In this document: positions 49,570 to 60,589 of the stretch, in pieces
How positions within the stretch are numbered: the stretch's first letter is position 1
Layout: the number at the start of each line of letters is the position of its first letter
Translations under genes and position numbers: made by a program
From: Fomitopsis serialis
Lineage: Eukaryota; Basidiomycota; Agaricomycetes; Polyporales; Fomitopsidaceae
Assembly: GCF_022376445.1 (NCBI RefSeq)
Contig: NW_025954967.1
Location: 186,001-250,000 of the forward strand
Reading direction: 5' to 3'
Length of the DNA: 64,000 nucleotides
Notes under the pieces: generated by a model
What the model saw: only the letters and a program-made list of their open reading frames with translations
What the model was told of the DNA's origin: nothing
Databases searched by the model: none

Positions 49570-52500
49570 CACCGTGTTAATCTGCTTGTGTACCAGGCAT
49601 AGATCTGTACATGAAAGACGTCAGACGCACATTCGCTGGACGACTCAGCAGACTCACAGTCAAGATACGACATCGCCGCGTTATTCCTGTCCTCCACTAG
49701 CATGTCCGCGAACTCGAGCTCCGCACCGTCCATGTTCTGCCGCGCGATGGATAGCTTGGGCGTCCACCCCCTCTGTGCGTGCCGGTAAGCAATAATGTTG
49801 TGCACTTGCTCTGACAGCCGTGTTGGGAGTACCGGGAGTTGAATCTGCGAAGAGCGGCGTCAACAGCTATGCCGCCCACGTACTTGAAAATGCGTACCAT
49901 GTTCGGGTCCGTATGCAAGAAGTCGTCAACATCCAACAGGTCCTTCAACAACTGCGGAGATGCATCTGAGCCTATCCAGAGCACCAAAAGCTCCTCGTTG
50001 TCTACAAAACGCGTGAGCCCTCCGGGACGGCCCACAGAACGAGAAGCAAACCTATGAGATAGATGCCGTACGATTCCATGAAGATGTAACTGTCTCGCAT
50101 GAGCCCCGGCAACCGAATCAGACCTGTCTGCGGGTCCGGCATCGCGGCTCGCATAGTGAGGTCGTGCAAAGCCATGAGGCGGGGGTGCAGATGTTGCATC
50201 GTTGCTCGAGCGCCCATCGCCATGATCTTGTGCGCATGGTACACCCGCACGTCGGTCACCACATTCTGAGCTGGTAACCCATCAGGACAGAAGCGAAGCT
50301 AAAAGGTGGGTTCTCAATGTACCTTTGAGTGGTCTTGACTTCATAATCGCCAAGATGTACAGAGGCAGCGCTCGGAAGGCTTCAGGGATGATAAGCTGTG
50401 TATGAAGTGAGCAATATCCTGATACAGAACGGACCTCAGACTCACCTGGGAGGCGGGTGCAGACGCCGCACAGTACTTGCGGTACGCCAGCAAGATGGCT
50501 GCGCACTTGTCGGTCAGGTACTCTTGAATCTTCGCGATCTTCTGAGAACGCATTTTATGTATGCCTACATACCCGTCATTCCCTCGTACCAACGACAAAA
50601 CCGTAGCGACCTACCTTCCCTCACCAAATGGCACACCACGGCGTCCATGTCCGCGAACCTGAACACGTTCCCGGCCATGCCAGCGACCTGGATACCAAGA
50701 TTGCACACCCGCACGCGGCGCTCGCCAGTGACAGTCGTGTACAAGACCGCACTCTGAAGGAACGCGAACTCTCCTTCGGCAAGGGATCTGGTATGCTCCA
50801 GGACGACCGAGATAGCCTTGTCCGCGTCGAGCGTGCCGAAGGTTAGATCTGACGTGGGGGGCTCGTAGAAGTTGCCGTAGTGCTGTGCGATGCGCAGACC
50901 TGGCAGAGGCTACGCATGAGCACCGTGTCCCACATACGATGGCTGACGAACCTTGTGAGCAGCGGACCTTCATGAGACACGAGTACCCGGTCGTCCGCAG
51001 TAACAATCGTCTGAGCTCGGAGTGGAGGACCAACCCGTCGCGTACAGGATCAAACCGGGGGTGGAAGTAGAGCTGACCGCCGGTAACCGAGGAGACCACC
51101 GCTTCGCGAGTCAGCGTCAGCAACTGACACAGTACGATGACGGCCGCGCTCACAGATCGATGCGAGGTCGACAGGCCGGCTGTTCGCAAAGAATATGTTC
51201 ACGCCGATGCCTTCCTCCGCACACTGCTCGCCCAGTTCCTGCCAATCCTCGTGCCGCGGCGTGAAGATCGTCTTCTCTTTTTCCGTGCCGATCAGGACGG
51301 ACATGTCCTCTGGCGTCGTCAGCGCTCCAAGGCCGATCGTAGGGATGACACCAGGGAAGACGATCACTTGGCCACCCTTTCCAGCCTGCCATCGTCAATG
51401 AGCACGACCAGCTTCTACGAGAGCAAATACGTACGAGTGCGGCTAAGCATGCAGCTAACGCGGACCCCAGCGCGGCTTCGGTTTCGAGGAAGCGGTTACT
51501 CGTGTCACCTAGCGTGGTGAGCAGGTTCGTGATGACTCGTCTAAACGACTGTCAGCGCCCGGACCTAAGGAATTGACAAATACTGACTGTGAGTCTTGAA
51601 TGTCGGCGAAAAGGCCATCTCGAATGGGCACAAAAATGTCGTCCAAGTCCGGCAGCACTAGCATGCAAGGATTGTCGGCTCCGCGTGGCTAAGCTTGCAG
51701 CATCCAAGCGTCAAGTCAGCTCGACTTAAGAGGGAAGCGAACGCGTACTGAGAGGTCGTAGAAATGTACCGAACGGTCGTACGAGAGGATGCAGACTTTG
51801 CTCTGGGAGGGGAAGCAGGGGTCGACACGCGTCCCGTCTTCCGCATCATATCCGTAGAGTAGGTCCAACACCTGCAACGACGCACTTCGCGTGAAGCCGG
51901 AGGTCATGGCGTCTTGCGAGACATCGAATGCGAAGACGTAGTGCATCGGCTCTGGTGGTCTCTTCTCGGACGTTGACGTGGGGACTACCGGCTGGTACAG
52001 CGCCTCTATTCGTGGTTCTGACTGAGGAACCCAGTAGTCTTTCGGCACCGCGAAGTCAACTGTGCCCTTGTTCAGTTCTGGTCTCTGTAGATGATCCAGT
52101 CGTGTCATGTTCGCGTCGAGGTTGCAGAAGTACTCCGACGCGACTGCAGTGCATTCTCAGGTGCATTGCCACTTCAATAGATGGGTACACACGCACCTTC
52201 GGTTTCATGCGAGCACAGATTACACCTCCACCGCATCCCTCCAGCTACCCATTTGCACCACGGGTTGATGTACCCTCGACACTTTGCACACCGCGCAGGC
52301 CCGACGTCGCCGGTGTCAACAAGAGGGATGGGCTCTTCCCTCGGATCCTGGTCTGCAAGCGGGTGAATTATTGCGACCAGCGGTACCTCACATTCCGAGG
52401 CGAGGCGGGAGGTGCTGGGTAGATTCCATGTCGATACGCGGACAAACCTGGGGGACGAGTTGCCTGCGTGGCCAGTCAGCCTGTGAGGAGACGCATTTGG

Positions 52501-53460
52501 TAGTAGACAGGTTTGGTGATACAGTAGTTTGCATAATGGTTGTCACTTCGCGTTTTCCGAGGTACGGGTGGACTGTGGCTCCCCGCTCCAAACTGCCACG
52601 GAACACACTGACAGAACAATTATAGCACCTGCGCCCTTCGTCCGAGTGGTTCGGGATAAGTACCTGGTGTCGCGCTGGTTACCCTCCATACTTTGTGGTA
52701 AGGATGCAGGCTAAGTGCCATGAGTACTGGGATCGAGGTTGAGAGAATACTGTCGAGGACTCACTCTGGACAAACAATGGGACTGACCAGCTCTGGTGGT
52801 GCGTCGGGGCCAGCCGTAGAGGACCAAATCTTGTCGCGCGCGTGTGCGACAAACATTATGCAAACGACTGTAACTCTGAATTCCACGTCACCACCAGACC
52901 GCAGCTCCGACGGGGCCACTTTTCCCTTGGATATACAGCGGGCGACACTGGTCGACCAACTCCTCGACGACCAGACCTCAGCCCCACCTCGACTGTTCAA
53001 TCCAACTCCGACAGTCGTTCCCAAAACCCTCTAGTCCGCACCTTGGTCAATGGCGACATAGTCGGTCGTGGATAGAGGCACATGTCCTCCAGGAAGTGTT
53101 CCGAATGGCTGGTCGTCCCATTGCTCGCGGTCGATCTCAATTGCGTCGATGGGCGAGGGAATGGACTGCGGGTCGATCGCCGCGCGCAGGCCTGCAACAG
53201 AAGCATCATAATGAGTCAGGGTTGTGAATGCACTAGTCAAAGCGCTACAGACCTTTGTATGAGAGGCCAGCACTGTGCGGTGGCTGCTGTATTGGCGAAG
53301 TAGGAGGCAGCGGACCCATGGGTGAGCGAAGATGGAGGAGGAAGGTATAGACGCCCGACGTAGCATTGATTCGAATGTACCATATCGGGCTTGTTTGTGA
53401 CCAAGGGCTTTAGAACCAAACAACCGCTTCGCTCCAGGTCATCGCTCATGTAGTACACTA
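49570..53460 (-). CDS. SEC24: COPII coat subunit SEC24
   Basis: SEC24 is the cargo-binding subunit of the COPII vesicle coat at ER exit sites, in complex with SEC23. Reading from 53460: a Pro/Gln-rich start ([16 protein letters not shown]), then [20 protein letters not shown] and [12 protein letters not shown]. After a long intron (about 52470-53030) come [19 protein letters not shown] and the zinc finger [12 protein letters not shown]...MRWRCNLC (52210-52295). Then the trunk: [53 protein letters not shown]. Then the beta-sandwich [14 protein letters not shown] and the helical domain. Last, the gelsolin-like domain [20 protein letters not shown] with [16 protein letters not shown], ending [10 protein letters not shown] near 49580. 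All the short introns I checked join in frame, so the gene appears intact. The exact start and last few codons are uncertain. Confidence 0.92.
52520..52880. repeat. Imperfect inverted repeat inside a long SEC24 intron
   Basis: The plus-strand string ACAAACATTATGCAAACGAC at about 52849-52868 recurs in reverse complement as ACAACCATTATGCAAACTAC at about 52528-52549, with matching CGCG-GTG flanks. The arms are about 45 bp with several mismatches, about 300 bp apart. They sit in an intron roughly ten times longer than the others in this gene. Confidence 0.5.
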
Positions 53461-53989
53461 AGACTTATACGAACTTAAGAACATGTTTTCGCCAGCGGAA
53501 TAAATATCGCAACACTGCAGTCATCCATAGATCGTATGGTCCACCTTCACAATGTCCTCGCCTCTCTCACAGCCTGTCTTCATGCAGACGGAGAACATGC
53601 ATTGTCAAGGGCGTACACACCATCTACTATGGGCTTGACTTTCCCTGGGTAATCAGACCCGTATGGGCGACCGACGAGCTACTGGAGCCCAGCGGGACCA
53701 GTCACCTCCTGCGATATACCAACAAATTCGCTCCGGATCATCGCATTCATGCCTAAAGCACACAATTCTGGTAATATTCATTGTGAACCTAGCGTGCAAG
53801 ACACATCAGGACTAGCAGAAGCCCAGCGCACCTCCACGTTTGACCAAATATCCGAGCCACCTTGGGCGCAAGAAGATGTCCTACAGGAGCTTCAGCACTC
53901 CCAGAACGCCGACGCCAACCAGCTGCAGTATGCTTGAGACGAGAAACCATCGAGCGAGGTGGACCTCGCTGCGAGTACAAAGAGGTGTC
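53461..53989. other. SEC24 upstream region
   Basis: Contains the probable SEC24 promoter. No N-terminal (Rossmann) part of the following FAD oxidoreductase is present, so that gene appears to begin mid-domain. Confidence 0.45.
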
Positions 53990-54805
53990 CGAGGATACCA
54001 ACTGCGTCCAAAAGTCGTCCTATCTTGATTCCGCCGGCGGCGAGCACATCGCGCCCGGCGACGCAATCCACTCGCACGTCAAGCACAAGCCCCAGGGCCC
54101 CATCTGCGCGCGCATCGTCCTCCTCTGCATCAACGGCTACACCTCGCACCTCCTTCCCGCCCTCGCAGACCTGATCGTACCCATGCGTGGCGAGATGTCT
54201 GCCCTGCTCCCTCCGAAAGGCGCCGCACGCCTCCCGAACTCGTAGGACAACCCAGCCAGCTCGGCCACCTCTCCGACTACCTGAATCAGCGCCCGTACGA
54301 CGGCGTGGTGGACGAGGGCATGGCGGCGTGGCTCTGCCGGACACTCCTCTGCATTTGGAGCTGGGGTGAGAGACGGACGCGATGTATCAGTGAACGGAAG
54401 TCATGGGCCATTCGCGGGATAATATGCCCTTCGTCGGCGAAGTTCCCGGGACGAAGGCTTGCTGCATCTGGACCGCCTGGGGCTGGGTGCTGGTGGTCAT
54501 TGCGGGCTTCGGGGCTTCCATGGCTGTAACAGGGGAATGCGTGAGGACGGCGCGAGATGAGGTGATGTGGGGCATACTCAGGTCAATGATCAACGACGCG
54601 GCTTCGCAGCTAATAGACGATGCTGAGGCGTGTATCGAAGGACACGGCATACCGAATAGCAATACTTTGTGGCAAGACGGGCGTCGAGCTTATGCTAACC
54701 GACAAGAAAGGTGTTGCCTGCTTTCTCCGTCCCCGAAACGCGCACGGCATCGTTGCCGAATGTGCCCATAGCGTCTGCCTTGCCAACGGGAGGCCGATTA
54801 CCTGA
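53990..54805 (+). pseudogene. FAD-dependent oxidoreductase (DAO family), 5'-truncated fragment
   Basis: This is the C-terminal half of a D-amino-acid-oxidase-like FAD oxidoreductase. Recognisable parts in order: ICARIVLLCINGYTSHLLPA, ADLIVPMRGEMSALLPPKGA, VGQPSQLGHLSDYLNQRPYD, then VVDEGMAAWLCRTLL, MGHSRDNMPFVGEVPGTKA, and GIPNSNTLCGKTGVELMLTD. The FAD-binding GxGxxG start is missing. The GHLMFGGGR-type middle segment is lost between RPYDGV and VDEG. A stop follows LPNS at about 54243, and further frame changes occur near 54385 and 54490. With a missing 5' end and an internal loss this is real decay and not just sequence error. Confidence 0.72.
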
Positions 54806-54909
54806 AGTTGTTCGTCTGGTCATCGAAACAGTGAATCGGACCAATGAACGCGTGTATTGACAATTCGTACGGTTACAACACGATATCCACATGCCTTGCT
54901 TTCGCGATA

Positions 54910-57728
54910 CATCTAGTCACGGCGGTCAGGCCGGCTTGTAGAGGGCTACTCTGAGAGGAAGCTCTGGCTTGATGCCGTCCTTCCCGACTGCGGGGTACAT
55001 GTTGATAGCGGTGGCCCATGAGATCGGCTTGTTGGTCGACTCAAAGGTGAATGCAGATACCAGCACTGCTATCACCACCTCTACTCGAGGAATTAGCCAT
55101 CGCCTGCGTAGGTAAATAGTGCAACTCACTGATTTCCATTTCAGCGAATTTAAAGCCTCTGTGCGGAAGTAATAAGTATTAGCGCATCGACTGTGTTGCT
55201 ATGCGCGGACGTACATGCACGACTTCTTTCCGCCGATGAAAGTGAGCCTGAATTATTCGTCAGCACGTTGTCGACATCCAAAGATCCCGTGCGCACAAAT
55301 TCGAATATACTCCTGGAATCCTGGCGTCTGTAAGAGCAGATGGCAGGGAAAACCAGCGCTCAGGTTTCCATTCGAGAGCATCCTCTCCCCAAAACGTCTT
55401 GCTCATGTTGCTACCCATCACACCGATAAGGATCCCGGTCCCTTTCGGAACGGGGATCTCTGACATGACCTCACCATTCAGAGTGGCGACAGGCTGAGAC
55501 AGAGGAAGGACGGTATCGGCGACAGCCCTGGTTGATCACTGAAATCAACTCGTGTACAATGCAGAGCCGTGGTATGACACTTACATTCGGAACCTGTTTC
55601 CACCCGCAGGATGCCTGCGTGCATGCACAATCAGTGCCCTCGGCCCCATAGTCGTGTCCGCATCTCACTACTCACAGTCTCAGCGACTCCCGACACACAG
55701 CATCAAGATAAGGAAGCTGGTTCAGCTGTTCGTACGACATCCCATGCGCTGCGCCGGTCTCTAGGAGTTCTTGGCGCAGTTTGTCCTGCACGTCTGTGTG
55801 CTCCGCTAACGTCTGCAGCATGCGAGAGAGCGTGTTGGACGTTGTGTCCATCGAGGCGAAGATAAGCGTGCTACATGGTCAGTCAGTAAGCCAAAGTAAA
55901 CGGTGTCCGAGACATCATGGGCACGCACGACAGCTGCGCAATGACCTCCTCCTCCGGAGTCGCTCGTTCACGTCTGCTTCGCGTTCGCGCGCACTTCATT
56001 ATCATATCAGTTTGTGCATCGGCTTGAACCACAGCCGACTTACTCAGGACGCTCAGGATGTCTTACCCTCTCCAACTTGCTTACCACCTCTGCATCGCCC
56101 TTCTCGAATGCGCGCTTCTTCATTTGTATATCATCCGCGATTGTTCGTCCATCGTGTCGACAACATGCATGAGTCTGCGGGCGGCAGAGTCGGCCGGAAA
56201 CACCTGTACGACAGCACGCTGTAGCCACTTCGGCACATTCCACTTGTCCGCAAGGACGGCGAGCCACCGCAGGTGGAGCACCCGGCCATAGTTCGGTCTG
56301 CATGACCAAAACATCTCAGTGTTGAGTGACTACGGGCGGTATAGAGAGGACGACCCACATCAACGCCTTGATTGCTTGGCCATACGGGTCTTCGCGATCT
56401 TCAATGAGTGGGTCGAAGGAGTGCCCGAGGCCTGCCTGACCGATGAGTTCGAGCGAAGCACGGCCCATCCAGTACAAGATGTCGAGTTCTCGCGGGCCTT
56501 CTTGTACTCGGCAGTGATCGCCTCTCTGAGCTACATACCGAAGCCTTGGTGAGCGTTCATTGTCAGGCGCCGTAGCCCTGGAACGGCTCACCTATGAGAT
56601 ACAGAGTAAAACAACGGTAAATGTGGCGCATGTGGTTGATTGAGAAGACGGGGTTCAATAGTCTGCGTTGTTTACCGTGGTGCTGGCCTGTGCGAGTACC
56701 CGCTTGTCAACACGCAGACCGTAAGCGAATATGCCCTGCGTATCTACCGGATGTAGCCAGTAGCGACGGCCCGAATACCTCATATTAGAGCTACCATTGT
56801 TAGAAGGTTGCCGTGTAGACTCAACGACGGAGTACGCACGATACGAACACCTCTTGTTCTTGAAAGATATGCTCCTCCTTGATCAGAATGTTATGAAGGG
56901 CTCTCGGATCGGAGACATATAGTAGAGGACGCTGGAACGCACAATCAAGGACGAGTTTGATCAACGGAGATGAATCACAGTGATGATCAACCAGCGTACA
57001 CCAAGATATGCAGACATTTTGACGACAGGACCAAAATCGACAGCGACATGTCTCTGATAGTCTTCCGCATGCCGGGCAAGGTATTGCTTCATGTTTCCTA
57101 AAAATGATATGTCTATGAATGACGGCGCCAATGTTCGATTGGCAAACACAACGTCACCATTCCAGAACGACTCCCTTGGAGGACCGGGGAGAAGGGACAG
57201 TGGTGAACTAGCGATGAGTAAACGCACGTATACGGACATTCTCCATAACAGTGTGGCAATCACTGTGCCGCTTAGAAGGAGAAGGCTGTAAGACATAGCG
57301 AGGGAGCTAGAACTTGATTAGGGATTTCGCCTCAGTGTCGTACAGGGCGGGAGTCTACGTCGACAACATACCTCTTGAAGTATATGGTCAGTAGTCGCAT
57401 TGATTCGCACATCCTCGTACTCAGTGTGAATATCATGGTGTCTAGTCAAGACTAGCCTACCTCGAGCGAAGAGATTACGGGGCAGCCAAGGAGGAGCCTG
57501 AGAGGAGGAGCAGTCCCAGCTATCGGGGTGTTGGTTCCTGTAATATAAGCCCGAGCAATGATTATGCTCCACGAAGCGTCAAAATGTGCCGTACCAATCG
57601 CTATCCCCGGATACAACTGGGGAGACACAAACACCGTTTGCAGCCGTATAGCTGGTTTCGGACGAGGCTATTGAGTTGACTAGGTCACGTCGACCTGCCC
57701 TGCGGAAGTCCGCGCGGAGGTGATAGGC
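54910..57728 (-). repeat. Inverted repeat arm 2 (P450 duplication)
   Basis: Reverse-complement partner of 44084-46920, carrying P450 copy 2 and about 430 bp of shared upstream sequence. The arms face away from each other across about 8 kb that holds the J-protein gene, SEC24 and the oxidoreductase fragment. Confidence 0.85.
54926..57296 (-). CDS. Cytochrome P450, copy 2 of inverted pair
   Basis: Paralogue of the P450 at 44491-46908, reading from 57296 down. It opens MSYSLLLLSGTVIATLLW, LLPGPPRESFWNGDVVFA, then SDPRALHNILIKEE, YWMGRASLELIGQAGLGHSF, the I-helix and K-helix regions, WGEDALEWKPERWFSLPSAL, and the heme loop FIGGKKSC-IGFKFAEME, ending LPLRVALYKPA. The normally invariant Arg of FxxGxRxCxG is Lys here. 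A one-base loss (ACTGCCGAG near 56511; copy 1 has ACTGCCCGAG) breaks the frame before ELDILYWM. Copy 1 is intact at that place, and this copy is intact where copy 1 is broken near 46452. Substrate unknown. Confidence 0.83.
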
Positions 57729-58548
57729 AATTGCCTAGCTGACCTGAGAGCGCAGGACATGCTAATACTGCAAGAGGTATGGGTAAGCCTGACTCGGGTC
57801 CTAGGGCGGCGCAAAGTACTCAGAACGACTGCTGTTCTGGGCGACAGCGGATCACTCGACATACAACTTACTACACCTCGTTCGCAACCCAAGCTTCATC
57901 CGTGTCAGAGGGGCCGCGCCTGGGACTCCAAAAAGTGCAGATGAGGAGAAACAACGCACCAAGATCATGATAGTGGACATGTCCGGGATTGAACCGGACC
58001 CCTCAGCTCGCATGCTACACTCAACTGCTTGCCAGTGGTGCGTCGCCGCCATCACGTACCGTGACCCAGTTGTTCATCTCGTTCTCGTTGAACTTGAAGT
58101 CGTTCCTCACTCAACCGTTCATATTGCTGCGCACGACGATGCTGGCCGAACAGAAGAAGCTTTTCTGCAAGGAGACAGAAGTGATAGAAGCCGCATAGCA
58201 AATTCCAGGGACTACAATACGTTTTCAGCTCCGAATCAGTGCCAGTCTAACTGTGCTCTTCATCTCTGTACAGTAACTTCTATCCAGCTTCTATCTACTG
58301 GCGCTGTCCGAGTGTCGTCCCATGATGTCCGCGCCGCTCACAAGCCTCTCACCGGCCTAATCATCTGGCGGGGCACATATGAACAAGTGAGCATCGGTGA
58401 GCAGGTTCTTTGATTTCTGCCACGGCCATACTCCAGAAGAGGGTGGTTCCCGGCCTCAGCTGAGGCTTGCATGCGAACTCTTTCATACCCTCGACCCACT
58501 GACGTCCTCCGTCTGGTGAAAGAAACAGTCTGCTTGCCTTCGTCTAAT
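57297..58548. other. Flank of inverted repeat and promoter of third P450
   Basis: To about 57728 this belongs to repeat arm 2. From there to 58548 no protein-coding gene is recognised; a tRNA-like segment sits near 57974-58041. Confidence 0.4.
57974..58041 (-). other. tRNA-like segment (pol III A and B boxes)
   Basis: On the minus strand a perfect T-arm (TCCGG-TTCAATC-CCGGA, B box GGTTCAATCCC at 57985-57995) is followed by CATGTCCA. An A-box-like TGGCAAGCAGTTGAGTG lies at 58018-58034. The 5' acceptor strand that should pair with CATGTCC (GGACATG) is absent. I read it as a tRNA pseudogene or SINE-like remnant, not a working tRNA. Confidence 0.4.
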
Positions 58549-60589
58549 ATGATGCCGCTGTTGCTTTATGCTGGCGTTGTGCTTGTGATCCTGGGTAGCA
58601 TTGTCTACTTACGATTCAGTCGCCGTGGACACCTTCCCCCAGGACCACCTCCGAAGCTCTGGAGCGGGAACGTGCATCAACTTCCAACAGGCGAGCCGTG
58701 GCTGACATACGCCAGATGGTCTCAGACGTATGGTAAGTCCTGTAGCAACTCCTGATCTACATATTGATTGACGAATCTCTGAAGGTCCACTTGTGTTCTA
58801 TCGTGTGTACAGTAGGAAAGCGCTAGTCTTGAATAGCTTCAAATCTGCATTGGACCTCCTCGAATCATCTCGGTCCTCGATATACTCGGACAGACCAATG
58901 GCGTGGATGTACAAGGAGCTCATCGGCCGGAAGCTCGCTGTTTTCAACATCTCTGTGAAACACCCTCGATTCAAGAAGTATCGGAAGCTACTTCAAACGG
59001 GGCTGAACCCTCGGGCGACCCAGAGTTACCGGACCACCCAAGAAGCGCAGGCTCGGATATTGGTGCAGGGCCTCGCGACGGCGCCGGAACAATTCATATA
59101 TCAAATTCGCAGGTAAGCAGACTCGCCGCGGTGTCGAGCAGCGCTCATCAACCCACATCGCAGGTATGCAGGTGGTGTCATACTCGAGGTTACCTACGGC
59201 TGGACGGTATCGAAGAAGAATGACTTCTTCGTCTCGCTCATGGAAAAAGCACTGGTTACCCATGCCAATATAACGAAACCAGGCCGCTGGTGGGTGGACA
59301 GTTATCCTATTCGTACGTGTTTGCGTGTTTGCGTGTTGCATTACGACATTGATCAGCTATCCCCAGTAGGTTTTGTCCCTGCATGGTTCCCTTTCGCAGA
59401 GTTTAAGAGAGAAGCCGCTGCCACCTTCCGCGGGCTTTTCAGCAACGTTGAGTCAACTCCGCACGAGTGGGCGAAAAAGCAAATGGTATACCGGTCGCAT
59501 CTCATGCCTCGTACGTGCGCGCTGAGACGTGCGCGCTGAGACGTGCGCGAGGAATCTGGACACTACGTAGAATCTTTCACTTCTATACATATGCGCCCCG
59601 AGTCAGGGGTTCCGCCAGATACGGAGGAGGAAGACATAATTAAGTGGTGCAGCAGCGCACTTTACGCAGGCGGGGCTGACACAGTACATATCCCATGGTT
59701 GGGTGACGTAGCAAGCTCCTCACACCCTGCCAGGTGGTCGGCGTGCTCACTGGGTTCATTCTTCAAATGGTGCTCTGCCCTGAGGTACAGAAGAGGGCGC
59801 AATCCGAGCTCGATCGCATCGTCGGCAACCGCCTCCCTAACATTGACGACCTGTCAAACCTTTCCTTCGTATCGGCGTTGCTGAAGGAAGTACTCCGTTG
59901 GGCATCCGTCTCACCGCTCGGTATGTAACCCTTGGTGCAGATCTCCACGGACGGCCAGTCTGACATTGCGATATGGTAGGCCTCCCTCACAGGCTGACTA
60001 AGGACGACACTTACTCCGGCTACTTCATTCCCAAGGATACCACCGTCTACGCAAATAACTGGTATTTCCCGAATGTTTCCGCACCCGCAGCGATACTGAT
60101 GGGATGTGTGCGAATCAGGGCATACCCAGAGCCCTTTGTTTTCGACCCGGATCGCTTCATCCCAAGGAGGACGTCGAGCCACAGCTCGATCCGCGGCGAT
60201 ACGTCTTCGGCTTCGGTCGTAGAGTCTGTCCGGGTGAGATCTCTTTGTAAAGGAAGCGACGTACTATCACACTGAAATGGAGGCGCTTGCAGGCGCACAC
60301 TTCGCCGAGGTGACGGCGTTCCTGGCGATCACGTACATCCTATCGGTGTTCAATATCTCCGAGGCGCTGGATGAGCATGGCGAGGAGATCGAGCCTAAGA
60401 TCGAGTTCACTACAGCTGTCACCTCGTAAGTCAAACGGAATATTTGTGAGCTTCGTGGAGGATGTCTGACGCGGAGGATGTGCCAGCCATGTCAAGCCTT
60501 TCGAATGCCGTATCGCCGTACGGAATCTCGACCTACTGGCGGCGGCGGCAGACAAGACGGACGACTCTTCGCAAGGGAGCCATAGGTAA
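58549..60589 (+). CDS. Cytochrome P450, OrdA-like
   Basis: Membrane-anchored P450 of the O-methylsterigmatocystin-oxidoreductase-like group common in polypores. The N-terminal anchor MMPLLLYAGVVLVILGSIVY is followed by LPPGPPPKLWSGN and EPWLTYARWSQTYGPLVFYR. Then come SIYSDRPMAWMYKELIG, RYAGGVILEVTYGW, the I-helix motif YAGGADT with VVGVLTGF across an intron, the K-helix LLKEVLRW (ExxR), SPLGLPHRLTKDDTYSGYFI, and the intact heme loop FGFGRRVCPG. The last exons are LAITYILSVFNISEALDEHG and HVKPFECRIAVRN. About ten exons. One-base loss near 60165 (CCCAAGGAGG; CCCAAAGGAGG would give IPKEDVEPQLDPRRYVFGFG). The region before YPEPFVFDP is about eight residues shorter than usual. Otherwise complete; substrate unknown. 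Confidence 0.87.
59513..59550 (+). repeat. 14-bp minisatellite inside a P450 intron
   Basis: ACGTGCGCGCTGAG is repeated at 59513-59526 and 59527-59540, followed by a partial unit ACGTGCGCGA. It lies at the 3' end of intron 59486-59551 and supplies the GCGCGAG acceptor. Confidence 0.8.

Noticed and set aside
44084..60589. Whole P450/oxidase stretch as a new biosynthetic gene cluster
   Set aside because: No polyketide, peptide or terpene synthase, transporter or dedicated regulator lies within it, and SEC24 and a J-protein gene interrupt it. A cluster claim is not supported.
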